Source: an uncultured Prevotella sp.
GTDB taxonomy: Bacteria; Bacteroidota; Bacteroidia; Bacteroidales; Bacteroidaceae
Length of the DNA: 37,856 nucleotides
Direction of reading: 5' to 3'
NCBI GenBank assembly: GCA_900541575.1
Contig: UQKO01000020.1
Span: forward strand, 1-37,856
The notes below the pieces were generated by a model. It made no database searches and was not told the origin of the DNA. It was given only the letters and a program-made list of their open reading frames with translations. Below are positions 25,454 through 33,517 of this stretch, one piece after another. The position numbers and the translations under genes are program-made. The stretch's first letter is position 1; each line of letters begins with the position of its first letter.

Positions 25454-26197
25454 ATGACTAAAACAGAAAAAATAATATCCTTTCTTTGGCAGCACATGTG
25501 GCTACTCGTTTCTTTATTTATCATGACGCTCGGCGTTGCGGTCTGTGTGCGCAGTATGTTAGGTTCAAGTGTAATATCCACTTTGCCCTATGTCTTTGAA
25601 ACGGCTGGGAAACGTCAGCTCGGTGTGCCTGCTCTTACCATTGGACAATACACGTATATAATGAATGGAATTTTGGTATTGGGGCAGATAGCAGTATTGC
25701 GTCGTAAGTTTGAACTCGTACAGTTGTTCCAACTCTTAGTTGGTTTTGTATTTGGTTCTTTTATCGACCTAAACATGTTTCTCACGCAATGGCTCACGCC
25801 CCTCACATGGGGGATGAAGTCTCTTTCGCAGCTCATGGGGTGCACTGTGCTCGGAATAGGCATTGCTTTGGAAGTACGTTGTGGTTCTGTCACGATGCCA
25901 GGCGAAGGCTTTCCTGTTGCGATTAGCTTGGTGACGGGCATGGAGTTTCCAAAGGTAAAGATTCTAGTCGACACCACACTCGTGGCGTTAGCTGTAATCT
26001 TCTGTTATGTATTCTTTGGTTCGTGGCAATGGTACATCGTGGGCATAGGTACGCTCTTCGCTATGATTTATGTAGGAATGGTAGTTCGCTTCATTGGTCA
26101 TCATCTTGTATGGTTCGATAGATTGCTTTCCTACCAACCAGGCTTTCGTCGTTATGTCTATGGCCTTGCCCGTCTGCTTTATAAATTAAAGAGATAA
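25454..26197 (+). CDS. YczE/YitT-like integral membrane protein (DUF6198 type)
   Basis: A 247-residue membrane protein with five or six hydrophobic segments. LFIMTLGVAVCVRSMLGSS near the N-terminus, GFVFGSFIDLNMF in the middle, and RCGSVTMPGEGFPVAI are the pattern I associate with the YczE/YyaS/DUF6198 membrane proteins. Molecular function of this group is not established; a transport role is often guessed. It begins 24 bp after the terminator of the protease gene and is convergent with the AT-rich pair on the other strand. The family call is fairly safe, the function is unknown. Confidence 0.8.
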   Translation: MTKTEKIISFLWQHMWLLVSLFIMTLGVAVCVRSMLGSSVISTLPYVFETAGKRQLGVPALTIGQYTYIMNGILVLGQIAVLRRKFELVQLFQLLVGFVFGSFIDLNMFLTQWLTPLTWGMKSLSQLMGCTVLGIGIALEVRCGSVTMPGEGFPVAISLVTGMEFPKVKILVDTTLVALAVIFCYVFFGSWQWYIVGIGTLFAMIYVGMVVRFIGHHLVWFDRLLSYQPGFRRYVYGLARLLYKLKR

Positions 26198-26207
26198 ATT
26201 ACTCAAC

Positions 26208-26241
26208 TTTCGGATTCAGCCCGCTCATACTAAATCCGAAA
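26208..26241. repeat. inverted motif with ATACTAAATCCGAAA, copy 2
   Basis: TTTCGGATT (26208-26216) and AATCCGAAA (26233-26241) are perfect inverted arms. The right part, ATACTAAATCCGAAA at 26227-26241, repeats the sequence at 2007-2021. It lies between convergent genes and could act as a terminator for the YczE-like gene, although no T-run follows. Confidence 0.55.
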
Positions 26242-26410
26242 TGAAGATGAGTATTCCCAACCACATGCCCGCGAGACCAACAGAATGATAGTCTGTGATA
26301 TTTTGTTATTATAAACTTTTGTTGATAATTAGCGAGTTATCTCTATTTGATATTCTGTACCGTATTTCTGAATATCCATTACTCAAACAGTTTGTTTACG
26401 CAGGAATATG

Positions 26411-27226
26411 TTACATTTCATTATCTTCTTTGATTTTGACAAGCCTAAATTCTGGATATGTTTGCCCTGCTCGGTCTACCATATTGGCGTAAACTTGGAC
26501 TTTCACTCTATCAGGGGTAAAAAAGGACTCTGTTATAGCTGTATTCATTTTCGCTGCTTCAATATGACTTTTCTCTAAATAATTCTGAAGTCTATTCATC
26601 AAAATTACTGAATATAAAAAAAGACGTTGAAACTCATCGAACGTATAAGTTTTATTTCCTAGTTTTGTCCTAGTATATATTTTCCTAGATTTAATATCTA
26701 CGTTATATAATGAATGAGCGAAAGCATTACGAATATTTGAATCAAATGCTTTAGTAACAATGTTACCTAAAGAAAAGTTTTTCTTTTGTAATGGGGTTAT
26801 AATTTTGTTTTTGACAAACTTATACTTACCATTCTCTGGTATATTGGGATTCCATTGATACCCTTCATTGCACAAAATGCATGACAAGCGATAAAGTGAT
26901 TTGAGGAAATATGAGGAGTCCCAAAGATGGCAATAAATCATCATCTCTATTGATAAATCATCTATACCTACCTCCCCATCATATTTAAAACCTTCTCTTG
27001 AGTAGTTTCGATTGAGATAATGAAGATAGAATAACTCTCGCGTTTTATCGTAATAACGATCAAGCTGGTAATCAATAACACAACTTGTGCCAAAGTGTGC
27101 CTTTAGCTCAGGGATAACATCTGCTCGACCTATATAAAGAATATATGAGATGTAATCATCTTTTGCTATTGTTACGAATGAATCTTCAATAGCCTGCAAA
27201 ATCTCTTCTATTATTTCTTTTATCAT
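26411..27226 (-). CDS. unrecognised protein with HEPN-like R-x4-H motif
   Basis: A 271-residue protein of no family I can name. It is predicted mostly helical and soluble, with no signal or membrane segment. Residues 160-180 read SNIRNAFAHSLYNVD, in which R166 and H171 form the R-x4-H signature seen in HEPN domains, many of which are RNases in toxin-antitoxin, Abi or CRISPR-associated systems; similar RNAxAH segments also occur in non-nuclease HEPN proteins. The C-terminal 40 residues look beta-rich. The coding sequence is clearly more AT-rich than the neighbouring housekeeping genes, a sign of transfer. It lies 35 bp downstream of the DUF4143 ATPase gene on the same strand, so the two are probably one transcript. 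HEPN assignment is inference from one motif. Confidence 0.7.
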   Translation of the reverse strand: MIKEIIEEILQAIEDSFVTIAKDDYISYILYIGRADVIPELKAHFGTSCVIDYQLDRYYDKTRELFYLHYLNRNYSREGFKYDGEVGIDDLSIEMMIYCHLWDSSYFLKSLYRLSCILCNEGYQWNPNIPENGKYKFVKNKIITPLQKKNFSLGNIVTKAFDSNIRNAFAHSLYNVDIKSRKIYTRTKLGNKTYTFDEFQRLFLYSVILMNRLQNYLEKSHIEAAKMNTAITESFFTPDRVKVQVYANMVDRAGQTYPEFRLVKIKEDNEM

Positions 27227-27261
27227 TTTTTCTTTTGGGCTTCTTTGTTATGAGTATCTGC

Positions 27262-28515
27262 TTATAGTTCAAGACTATCAGCATTCATTAAAAAATCCAA
27301 CAATCCCATTGTAAGGATTCCGTTTTCATCACGCCATGGTTTTATATCATCTTTTACAATAATGATTTTCTTGAAAGAATCATTAATTCTAAGTAAGGAT
27401 CCCATTTCTTGCTTACGTTTCTCTTCATCAGGTAAAGCCAATGCTGATTGAATATAGTATCTTTGGTTACCTTCATTCACAACGAAATCCACTTCAAGTT
27501 GCTTGCGTTGCCACTTGCCGTCATTGTCGACGAAGCGTTGTTCAACCATACCAACATCTACCTTGCATCCTCTTCGGCGCAGTTCGTTGTATATGATATT
27601 CTCCATAATGTGGGTTTCTTCCTGTTGGCGTAACCCCAATATGGCATTTCGCAAACCGATATCGGTGAAATAATACTTAGCGAGGCTTCCAATGTATTTT
27701 TTCCCCTTAACATCGTATCTTTCAGCTTTTTCTATCAAGAATGCATCTTGCATATAGCCCAAATAGCGACTAATCGTTACGGAATCAATGTTTACCTTCT
27801 TTACACTCTTAAAAGTATTCTCCAATTTTGTTGGATTAGTAGGGGCACCTATTCCAGAAGCGATGATCTTGACTAGCTCTTCAAACTCAGCCTTATTTTT
27901 AATACGTTGACGTTCTAATATATCTATCAGATAAACACTTTCAAACAAATTGTTAAGGTAATCGATCTTCTTTTTTTCTGTACCAAGCGACAATGTATGT
28001 GGCAGTCCACCATAAGTGTAGTAGTCTTTCCATGCTTCCGCAGGGGACAATCCTGTCCCTTCGCAGTACTCAGAAAGAGAAAGAGGATAAAGATGTATCT
28101 CGTCTCCACGGCCACGAAATTCCGTAATAATGTCACTCGACAAAAATTTCGAGTTGCTTCCCGTTACATACACATCTGCATTGTCTATGCGTAGCAAGCT
28201 GTTCAAGACTTCCTCAAATCGAGGAACAAGCTGTACTTCATCCAACAGAATGTAATATAACTCTTCGTCCGTCATCTTTGCTTTAATACATTTATATAAT
28301 GGGAGAGGCTCTCGCAAGTTTGCATTCTCAATATCATCAAGTGCTATCTGTATTATATGGTCTGAATCTACTCCTACATCTAATAAGTATTGCTTGAAAA
28401 GTTTAAAGAGAAGAAATGACTTACCACAACGCCTAATGCCTGTTACAATCTTTATCAATCCGTTTTGCTTGCCATCGACAAGTTGTTGTAAATAGAAGTC
28501 TCTTTTTATTTGCAT
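27262..28515 (-). CDS. AAA ATPase with DUF4143 C-terminal domain
   Basis: A 417-residue member of the AAA_14/DUF4143 family, common as accessory genes in Bacteroidetes and archaea; physiological role not established. The N-terminal ATPase has Walker A GIRRCGKSFLL (K32) and Walker B YYILLDEVQLV (D92-E93), then VYVTGSNSKFLSSDI (sensor 1) and FRGRGDEIHLYPLSLSEY. A winged-helix-like middle part (SVTISRYLGYMQDAFLIEKAER in key parts) leads into a C-terminal restriction-endonuclease-like region with LEVDFVV and YYIQSA; the usual catalytic Lys is Gln, so cleavage is unlikely. It is the first gene of an AT-rich pair with the HEPN-like protein. Two near-identical palindromic repeats lie directly upstream, which suggests self-regulation. 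Confidence 0.92.
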   Translation of the reverse strand: MQIKRDFYLQQLVDGKQNGLIKIVTGIRRCGKSFLLFKLFKQYLLDVGVDSDHIIQIALDDIENANLREPLPLYKCIKAKMTDEELYYILLDEVQLVPRFEEVLNSLLRIDNADVYVTGSNSKFLSSDIITEFRGRGDEIHLYPLSLSEYCEGTGLSPAEAWKDYYTYGGLPHTLSLGTEKKKIDYLNNLFESVYLIDILERQRIKNKAEFEELVKIIASGIGAPTNPTKLENTFKSVKKVNIDSVTISRYLGYMQDAFLIEKAERYDVKGKKYIGSLAKYYFTDIGLRNAILGLRQQEETHIMENIIYNELRRRGCKVDVGMVEQRFVDNDGKWQRKQLEVDFVVNEGNQRYYIQSALALPDEEKRKQEMGSLLRINDSFKKIIIVKDDIKPWRDENGILTMGLLDFLMNADSLEL

Positions 28516-28535
28516 AATCCCTTTTGTTATACAGT

Positions 28536-28635
28536 TTTTTTGGCAACATTGCCACTTTTACCGTACGAAGTTAATATAAATCTATCAGAATCTAGACATA
28601 CAACACGGAATTTTTGGCAATATTGCCACTTTTCC
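28536..28635. promoter_or_regulatory. paired palindromic operator-like repeats upstream of the DUF4143 ATPase gene
   Basis: TGGCAACATTGCCA (28541-28554) and TGGCAATATTGCCA (28615-28628, perfect palindrome) lie in direct repeats flanked by TTTTT and CTTTT. Their 74-bp spacing is close to seven helical turns. A partial third copy, TTTGGCAATATATT, lies at 28729-28742. On the minus strand a -7-like TAACTTCG lies between the two sites (28566-28573). The first site begins 26 bp before the start codon. Confidence 0.65.
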
Positions 28636-29257
28636 CTTGTATTAGATAATGTACGACTCGTTTTCAAGTTTAATTTATGCTTCTACAGCAAGTATGATAG
28701 TTAAACAACCTCAAAGAAACTCCATTTATTTGGCAATATATTAAAAAGCCATTACCTTTGCTATCGCTATGCATTTAGGGCAAGCCATGACCGTGATGGT
28801 GCTCTTCCTAATTATTTGAGGAAAGTGAGTTTGCCTAACCTTCGTAGAAGGGTTATTCTATTCCGTGAATCGTTGTGTAAGGAGAGTGCCAGTCGGAAAG
28901 CACTAGGAATAAATCTTACATGAAAGTCACTTCAGGGGTTGAGACAGATTAGCAGAAGCTCGGTTACCATTCAGCGACAGAAGAGGACAAGATTGCACCG
29001 CTGTATATAATGACTTTGTATTTTCTGGCTTATATAAGACAGAAACAAATCATTGTATACAGTGTTTTGTGTATGTATGCCTCACATCGCAAGATTCCTG
29101 TAAAGCATAGGTATGTTGAACAGAAACAATAAAAAGAAATGCTTAAGATGTTGCCGATATGAGGACGCGCAGTCTATGGTAAGGGTTGCTTGGGTAAAAG
29201 AATAATATTTTATCCTCTCCTTTGTTCAATTCAATACAGAAAAGGAGATTATAAAAT
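28636..29257. other. gene-poor region, possible gene relics
   Basis: No intact gene. On + a frame near 28765-28920 reads FRASHDRDGALPNYLRK and LPNLRRRVILFRESL before a stop, and another near 28985-29130 reads EEDKIAPLYIMTLYFLAYI and KHRYVEQK before a stop. They look like decayed coding sequence but no family is recognised. Confidence 0.35.
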
Positions 29258-29293
29258 ACAGAAAAGGAGGATGTCCATGCGGATATCCTCCTT
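29258..29293 (-). terminator. intrinsic terminator of the thrS-infC-rpmI-rplT cluster
   Basis: AAGGAGGAT (29264-29272) pairs with ATCCTCCTT (29285-29293), with TCC/GGA inside. Read on the minus strand the stem is followed by TTTTCTGTATTTT. It lies 23 bp beyond the rplT stop. Confidence 0.85.
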
Positions 29294-29315
29294 AGGTGTT
29301 TATTGGGGCTTATGT

Positions 29316-29660
29316 TTACTTAGCCTTTTCAACGATGGCTTTGAAAGCCTGGGGGTTGTTCACAGCGAGGTCGGCGAGCACCTTGCGGTTAATCTCGATA
29401 CCAGCTTTGTGAAGTCCACCCATGAGCTGAGAGTAAGAAAGACCTTCGAGACGTGCAGCAGCATTGATACGCTGAATCCAAAGAGCACGGAAGTTGCGCT
29501 TCTTATTGCGACGATCGCGGAAGGCGTAGGTCAGACCCTTTTCCCAAGTATTCTTGGCAACGGTCCAAACGTTCTTGCGGGCACCATAGTAACCGCGGGT
29601 GAGTTTAAGGATTCTCTTACGCTTAGCTCTAGAAGCTACGTGATTTACTGATCTTGGCAT
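29316..29660 (-). CDS. rplT: 50S ribosomal protein L20
   Basis: Large-subunit assembly protein that binds 23S rRNA. The 114 residues are of usual length: MPRSVNHVASRAKRKRILKL, the basic RGYYGARKNVW segment, RDRRNKKRNFRALWIQRINAAARLEGLSYSQ (key parts RDRRNKKR and LWIQRINAAAR), and MGGLHKAGIEINRKVLADLA. Last gene of the thrS-infC-rpmI-rplT cluster, ending in a strong terminator. The 145-nt spacer before it is long for such a tight cluster and may hold a regulatory leader. Confidence 0.98.
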   Translation of the reverse strand: MPRSVNHVASRAKRKRILKLTRGYYGARKNVWTVAKNTWEKGLTYAFRDRRNKKRNFRALWIQRINAAARLEGLSYSQLMGGLHKAGIEINRKVLADLAVNNPQAFKAIVEKAK

Positions 29661-29805
29661 TTTTTTGTTACATTTTGGAGGTTAGCGCCGCCCGTGATTG
29701 ATTGTTAGAGGCGAACTTGGAAGCTAAACATCCGGTTAGACTTTAATGTGTGAGATTGAAAAGTTTCGTGTTGCTCTGTTACAGTGCAATTCCGAGTAGG
29801 GAAGA
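29661..29805 (-). promoter_or_regulatory. long spacer between rpmI and rplT, possible L20 leader
   Basis: 145 nt without a reading frame of note. L20 represses its own operon by binding leader RNA in E. coli and Bacillus. A GGCGGCGC-containing segment and a CTCC region precede the rplT start. I cannot show a matching fold by eye. Confidence 0.25.
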
Positions 29806-30003
29806 TTAACGGAGGCAGAGGAGTTCACGAACCTGACGAGTGTTAGTACCGTCAACGATAGCTACATGGTCGAGGTTGCGCTTCTGCTTCTTAGTCTTCT
29901 TGGTCAGAATGTGACTGTGGTAAGCGTGACGTCTCTTAATCTTACCTGTTCCGGTGAGCGTGAAACGCTTCTTGGCACCAGAATTAGTCTTAACTTTTGG
30001 CAT
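29806..30003 (-). CDS. rpmI: 50S ribosomal protein L35
   Basis: Small basic protein of the large ribosomal subunit. The start is the ATG at 30003, giving 65 residues beginning MPKVKTNSGAKKRFTLTGTG, the classical L35 opening. A longer frame upstream has no similarity and is rejected. The segment KIKRRHAYHSHILTKK is also diagnostic. Between infC and rplT, as in most bacteria. Confidence 0.98.
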   Translation of the reverse strand: MPKVKTNSGAKKRFTLTGTGKIKRRHAYHSHILTKKTKKQKRNLDHVAIVDGTNTRQVRELLCLR

Positions 30004-30121
30004 TTTCTTTTGTTGTTTAATTGTTAATATATCACTGCGGCTACGTGAGATACCGAACGCAGCGCGCAAGCATTTCTTTGGATACTAGAAGTCCCCCTTT
30101 TCAGAGTGTATTCTATAGTTT

Positions 30122-30814
30122 TTAAAACTCCTCGCCTTCTACGAATGGACCTGTATATTCCTTCTTCGCTTTTACTTGCGGAGCTTTCTTAGCGGGCTTG
30201 GCGGAAGTGGCGTCTTCTGTCGTAGAAGTTTGTGACTCTGCTTCTACTGTTTTCTTGGTAGTTCCTGTCTTCTTAGGAGCAATGAACAGAATCATTCGCT
30301 TACCTTCTAGCACAGGCATTTGTTCCACTTTGCCATATTCTTCAAGGTCGTTGGCAAAACGAAGCAGAAGTACTTCGCCTTGTTCTTTAAAGAGGATAGA
30401 GCGACCACGGAAAAATACGTAAGCCTTCACCTTATCGCCTTCCGAGAGGAACTCTTTGGCATGCTTCAGCTTGAAGTTGTAGTCGTGCTCATCAGTTTGA
30501 GGCCCGAATCGGATTTCCTTTACTTCTATTTTTACCTGCTTTGCCTTCAACTCCTTCTGGCGCTTCTTCTGTTGATAGAGGAATTTAGAGTAGTTGATAA
30601 GTCGGCATACGGGAGGCACGGCGTTAGGTGATATTTCTACGAGGTCAACGCCCTTTTGCTGAGCACGCTGAATGGCTTGGCGTGTAGGCATTACTTCTGA
30701 TTCCACATCGTCACCCACGATACGTACTTCGCGGCAGCGAATCTGCTCGTTAATACGATGTTGTGGCTTGTTGTTATTGCGGTCGCGGCGATTATTCTTC
30801 TGCGGTGCTGGCAT
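30122..30814 (-). CDS. infC: translation initiation factor IF-3
   Basis: Binds the 30S subunit, checks start-codon pairing and prevents early joining of subunits. The 230 residues have the IF-3 N-domain (HRINEQIRCREVRIVGDD to about 95), a Lys-rich linker helix (FLYQQKKRQKELKAKQ), and the C-domain with EIRFGPQTDEHDYNFKLKHAKEFLSEGDKVK (key parts EIRFGPQTDEHDY and FLSEGDKVK). About 45 residues beyond the fold form an Ala/Lys/Thr-rich, probably disordered tail ending GPFVEGEEF. The start codon is an ordinary ATG, so the AUU-based autoregulation of E. coli infC does not apply directly. A clean promoter lies about 120 bp upstream. Confidence 0.97.
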   Translation of the reverse strand: MPAPQKNNRRDRNNNKPQHRINEQIRCREVRIVGDDVESEVMPTRQAIQRAQQKGVDLVEISPNAVPPVCRLINYSKFLYQQKKRQKELKAKQVKIEVKEIRFGPQTDEHDYNFKLKHAKEFLSEGDKVKAYVFFRGRSILFKEQGEVLLLRFANDLEEYGKVEQMPVLEGKRMILFIAPKKTGTTKKTVEAESQTSTTEDATSAKPAKKAPQVKAKKEYTGPFVEGEEF

Positions 30815-31141
30815 TAAATGTGTTGTATTGAGTTTGTTTGTTCAAGAGTTCAAGAGTTGCTTTCGCCTTTGCCTAGGGCTTGGGGCGTATTGTTTCAAGC
30901 TCTCAAACGTTCAACTTTGATTTAATCGGCTGCAAATTTACGCCATCTTTTTTGAAAGGCAAAGAGAATCAGTGATTTTTTATCTCTATGCGCGTAAGAA
31001 AATACAGTTCGGGGTGGGTGAGAACAGGTGCTTGGACACATGGCTAATGACAATGCAAGGAAGTGTTGCCTCTAGTAGTCTCAGAAAAGGTGGTCGGAGT
31101 GTGGGCAAAATCGTGGCGTGTTCCTCTTGTTATAACAGATA
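30815..31141. other. intergenic region between thrS and infC
   Basis: Holds the infC promoter (30933-30963, minus strand) and, next to thrS, its terminator (31142-31172). The infC leader contains a tandem TTCAAGAG (about 30841-30856). Nothing gene-like otherwise. Confidence 0.6.
30933..30963 (-). promoter_or_regulatory. promoter of the infC-rpmI-rplT operon
   Basis: On the minus strand TTTG (30963-30960), 19 bases, TAAATTTG (30940-30933): full match to the Bacteroidetes promoter, so infC has its own promoter downstream of the thrS terminator. Confidence 0.85.
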
Positions 31142-31172
31142 AGGGAATTGCAACATGGCGTTGCAATTCCCT
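31142..31172 (-). terminator. hairpin after thrS
   Basis: Perfect 13-bp arms AGGGAATTGCAAC (31142-31154) and GTTGCAATTCCCT (31160-31172) with a 5-base loop; minus strand continues TTATCTGTTA, a weak T-run. Confidence 0.85.
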
Positions 31173-31202
31173 AGTCATGATTGTGTTTAGCTAAGTTGAA
31201 GC

Positions 31203-33146
31203 TTAGTATTCTTTTGTCATTTCGGCAACTTCATCGTTAATCTTCTTAGCGAAGTCGGCAATGGAGAGTGTGCCTTGGTCGCCTTCGCCCTGCTTACGTA
31301 TAGCAACGGTGCCATTGGCAGCTTCCTTTTCACCTACTACGAGGAGATAAGGCACGTGCTTCATTTCATTGTCGCGAATCTTGCGGCCAATCTTCTCAGA
31401 ACGGTCGTCAACGTAGGCACGTACGTCCTGTGCATTGAGTTCTTCGCTAACCTTTTGGGCATAGTCGTTGAACTTGTCAGAGATAGGCAATACGGCCACT
31501 TGGTCGGGAGTGAGCCAAAGTGGGAAGTGACCTGCAGTGTGTTCGATAAGCACAGCTACGAAACGTTCCATAGAACCGAATGGGGCACGATGAATCATTA
31601 CCGGACGGTGCTTTTGGTTGTCTGCGCCAGTATATTCGAGTTGGAAGCGCTCAGGCAAGTTGTAGTCTACCTGAATTGTACCCAACTGCCAACGACGACC
31701 GAGAGCATCTTTCACCATGAAGTCGAGCTTCGGACCATAGAAAGCAGCTTCGCCATACTCAATGTGAGCGGGTAGTCCCTTTTCTTTGCAAGCTTCGATG
31801 ATGGCCTGTTCAGCGCGTTCCCAGTTCTCTTCAGAGCCGATATACTTCTCACGATGTACCTTGTCGCGGAGAGAGATTTGGGCTTCAAACTTATCGAATT
31901 TCAAAGCCTTGAAGATAATCATGATGATATCCATCACGCGGAGGAATTCATCCTTTACTTGTTCGGGAGCACAGAAGATGTGTGCATCGTCTTGGGTAAA
32001 GCCACGCACACGTGTTAGTCCGTGAAGTTCACCACTCTGTTCGTAGCGATATACTGTGCCGAATTCTGCGCAACGGAAGGGGAGTTCCTTGTATGAACGC
32101 GGACGCCATGCGAAGATAGCGCAGTGGTGAGGGCAGTTCATAGGCTTCAGCATGTACTCTTCGCCCTCTTCGGGAGTGTGGATGGGTTGGAATGAATCCT
32201 TGCCATACTTAGCATAGTGGCCAGAGGTGACGTAGAGATTCTTCGAACCGATATGAGGTGTCATTACCTGCTGATAGCCGTAGCGCTTCTGTATTTTCTT
32301 CAAGAAGTCTTCAAGGCGCAGACGGAGTTGTGTACCTTTCGGAAGCCACATAGGTAGTCCTTTTCCAACGAGATCGGAGAACATGAAGAGTTCCATTTCC
32401 TTACCAATCTTGCGGTGGTCGCGGCGTTTAGCCTCTTCAAGCATTTGAAGGTATTCATCGAGGAGCTTCTTCTTGGGGAAGCTGATGCCATATACACGTG
32501 TCATCATGGGGCGCTTCTCGTCGCCACGCCAGTAAGCTGAACTTACGGCAGTTACTTTGACAGCCTTGATAGGAGCGGTGCTCATCAAGTGTGGACCACG
32601 GCAGAGGTCAGTATAGTTGCCCTGAGTATAAGTGGTGATGTGGCCGTCTTCTAGTTCTTCGATAAGCTCATTCTTATAGGTCTGTCCGTGTTCGGCAAAG
32701 AACTTCAATGCATCGGCTTTAGAAATATCCTTGCGCACGAGGGCTTCTTTCTTCTGAGCGAGTTCCTGCATTTTCTTCTCTATCTTGGGGAAGTCTGTCT
32801 CGCTGATAGCAATACCTTCGGGGGGCATTACGTCATAGTAGAAACCGTTTTCGATAGCCGGACCGATACCAAACTGGGTGCCAGGCCAAAGTTCCTGCAT
32901 GGCTTCGGCCATGAGGTGAGCGGATGTATGCCAGAAGGCGTGCTGACCTTCTTCATCGTCCCATTTATAGAGATTAATAGTAGCGTCTTCGGTAATGGGG
33001 CGATTGAGTTCAACCGTTTCGCCATTCACACCGCATACCAACACCTCTTGGGCTAAGCGCTGAGAGATGCTTTCTGCGATTTGGAGGCCCGTTACGCCGC
33101 TTTCATATTCGCGTACGGAACCATCCGGGAAAGTAATTTTGATCAT
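31203..33146 (-). CDS. thrS: threonine--tRNA ligase
   Basis: Charges tRNA(Thr) with threonine. The 647 residues show an N-terminal TGS domain (1-60), the editing domain (about 65-225, with HTSAHLMAEAM, the HxxxH editing site, and YTDLCRGPHL), the class II catalytic core with zinc-site MNCPHHCAIF, motif 2 (FRCAEFGTVYRYEQSGELHGLTRVRGF, key parts RYEQSGELHG and RVRGF) and motif 3 (GSMERFVAVLIEH), and the C-terminal anticodon-binding domain from about 545. Full length with no missing part. The position before infC-rpmI-rplT is the common bacterial order, but here a terminator and a new promoter separate thrS from infC. Confidence 0.98.
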   Translation of the reverse strand: MIKITFPDGSVREYESGVTGLQIAESISQRLAQEVLVCGVNGETVELNRPITEDATINLYKWDDEEGQHAFWHTSAHLMAEAMQELWPGTQFGIGPAIENGFYYDVMPPEGIAISETDFPKIEKKMQELAQKKEALVRKDISKADALKFFAEHGQTYKNELIEELEDGHITTYTQGNYTDLCRGPHLMSTAPIKAVKVTAVSSAYWRGDEKRPMMTRVYGISFPKKKLLDEYLQMLEEAKRRDHRKIGKEMELFMFSDLVGKGLPMWLPKGTQLRLRLEDFLKKIQKRYGYQQVMTPHIGSKNLYVTSGHYAKYGKDSFQPIHTPEEGEEYMLKPMNCPHHCAIFAWRPRSYKELPFRCAEFGTVYRYEQSGELHGLTRVRGFTQDDAHIFCAPEQVKDEFLRVMDIIMIIFKALKFDKFEAQISLRDKVHREKYIGSEENWERAEQAIIEACKEKGLPAHIEYGEAAFYGPKLDFMVKDALGRRWQLGTIQVDYNLPERFQLEYTGADNQKHRPVMIHRAPFGSMERFVAVLIEHTAGHFPLWLTPDQVAVLPISDKFNDYAQKVSEELNAQDVRAYVDDRSEKIGRKIRDNEMKHVPYLLVVGEKEAANGTVAIRKQGEGDQGTLSIADFAKKINDEVAEMTKEY

Positions 33147-33176
33147 AACAAACTGGTGTTATTATTTTTAATGCCG

Positions 33177-33207
33177 CAAAGTTAATGTAAAGCGAGAGTA
33201 TTGCCAA
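33177..33207 (-). promoter_or_regulatory. promoter of thrS
   Basis: On the minus strand TTGG (33207-33204, one mismatch to TTTG), 19 bases, TAACTTTG (33184-33177), 31 nt before the thrS start codon. The short leader leaves no room for a T-box or large attenuator. Confidence 0.75.
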
Positions 33208-33517
33208 GAAAAAAACGAAATTTTATCCAACTATGCTCTTTGTCGGAGCAAGGAATGGTCAAAGCGTGTCAAGATGGAATGCGTTTGGTTGTGTTTGGGG
33301 CGGAACTTCATTCTTTCAATTGCCCCCGTTTCCTTTCCTTTTCCTCTTGAGTGAGTTTCGCATTTACAGTGGGCGACGCATCCTCGCGTCGGCATCATCT
33401 GTGAATAAGATGTAGGTTTTCTCTTTCCTTGTTGATAATGCCGAAGCGAGACGCGTCGCCCACGGAACAATTGAATTTGCTCTTTAGTTAATCGATGGTG
33501 TCAGAGTCATAGCGCAA
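33208..33517. other. intergenic region with a long imperfect hairpin
   Basis: No gene. Its main content is a large inverted repeat at 33369-33463; a short frame across it has no family character. Confidence 0.6.
33369..33463. repeat. long inverted repeat
   Basis: Outer arms GTGGGCGACGC (33369-33379) and GCGTCGCCCAC (33453-33463) are perfect. Pairing continues inward with few mismatches (CTCGCGTCGGCATCAT against ATAATGCCGAAGCGAG), giving a stem of about 30 bp and a loop of about 35 bases. It lies 55 bp beyond the stop of the serine hydrolase gene, and could stabilise or end that transcript. It might also be a dispersed palindromic element. Confidence 0.75.

Noticed and set aside
29190..29651. 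153-codon + frame opposite rplT
   Set aside because: It overlaps the rplT gene and its terminator; the product has no family character.
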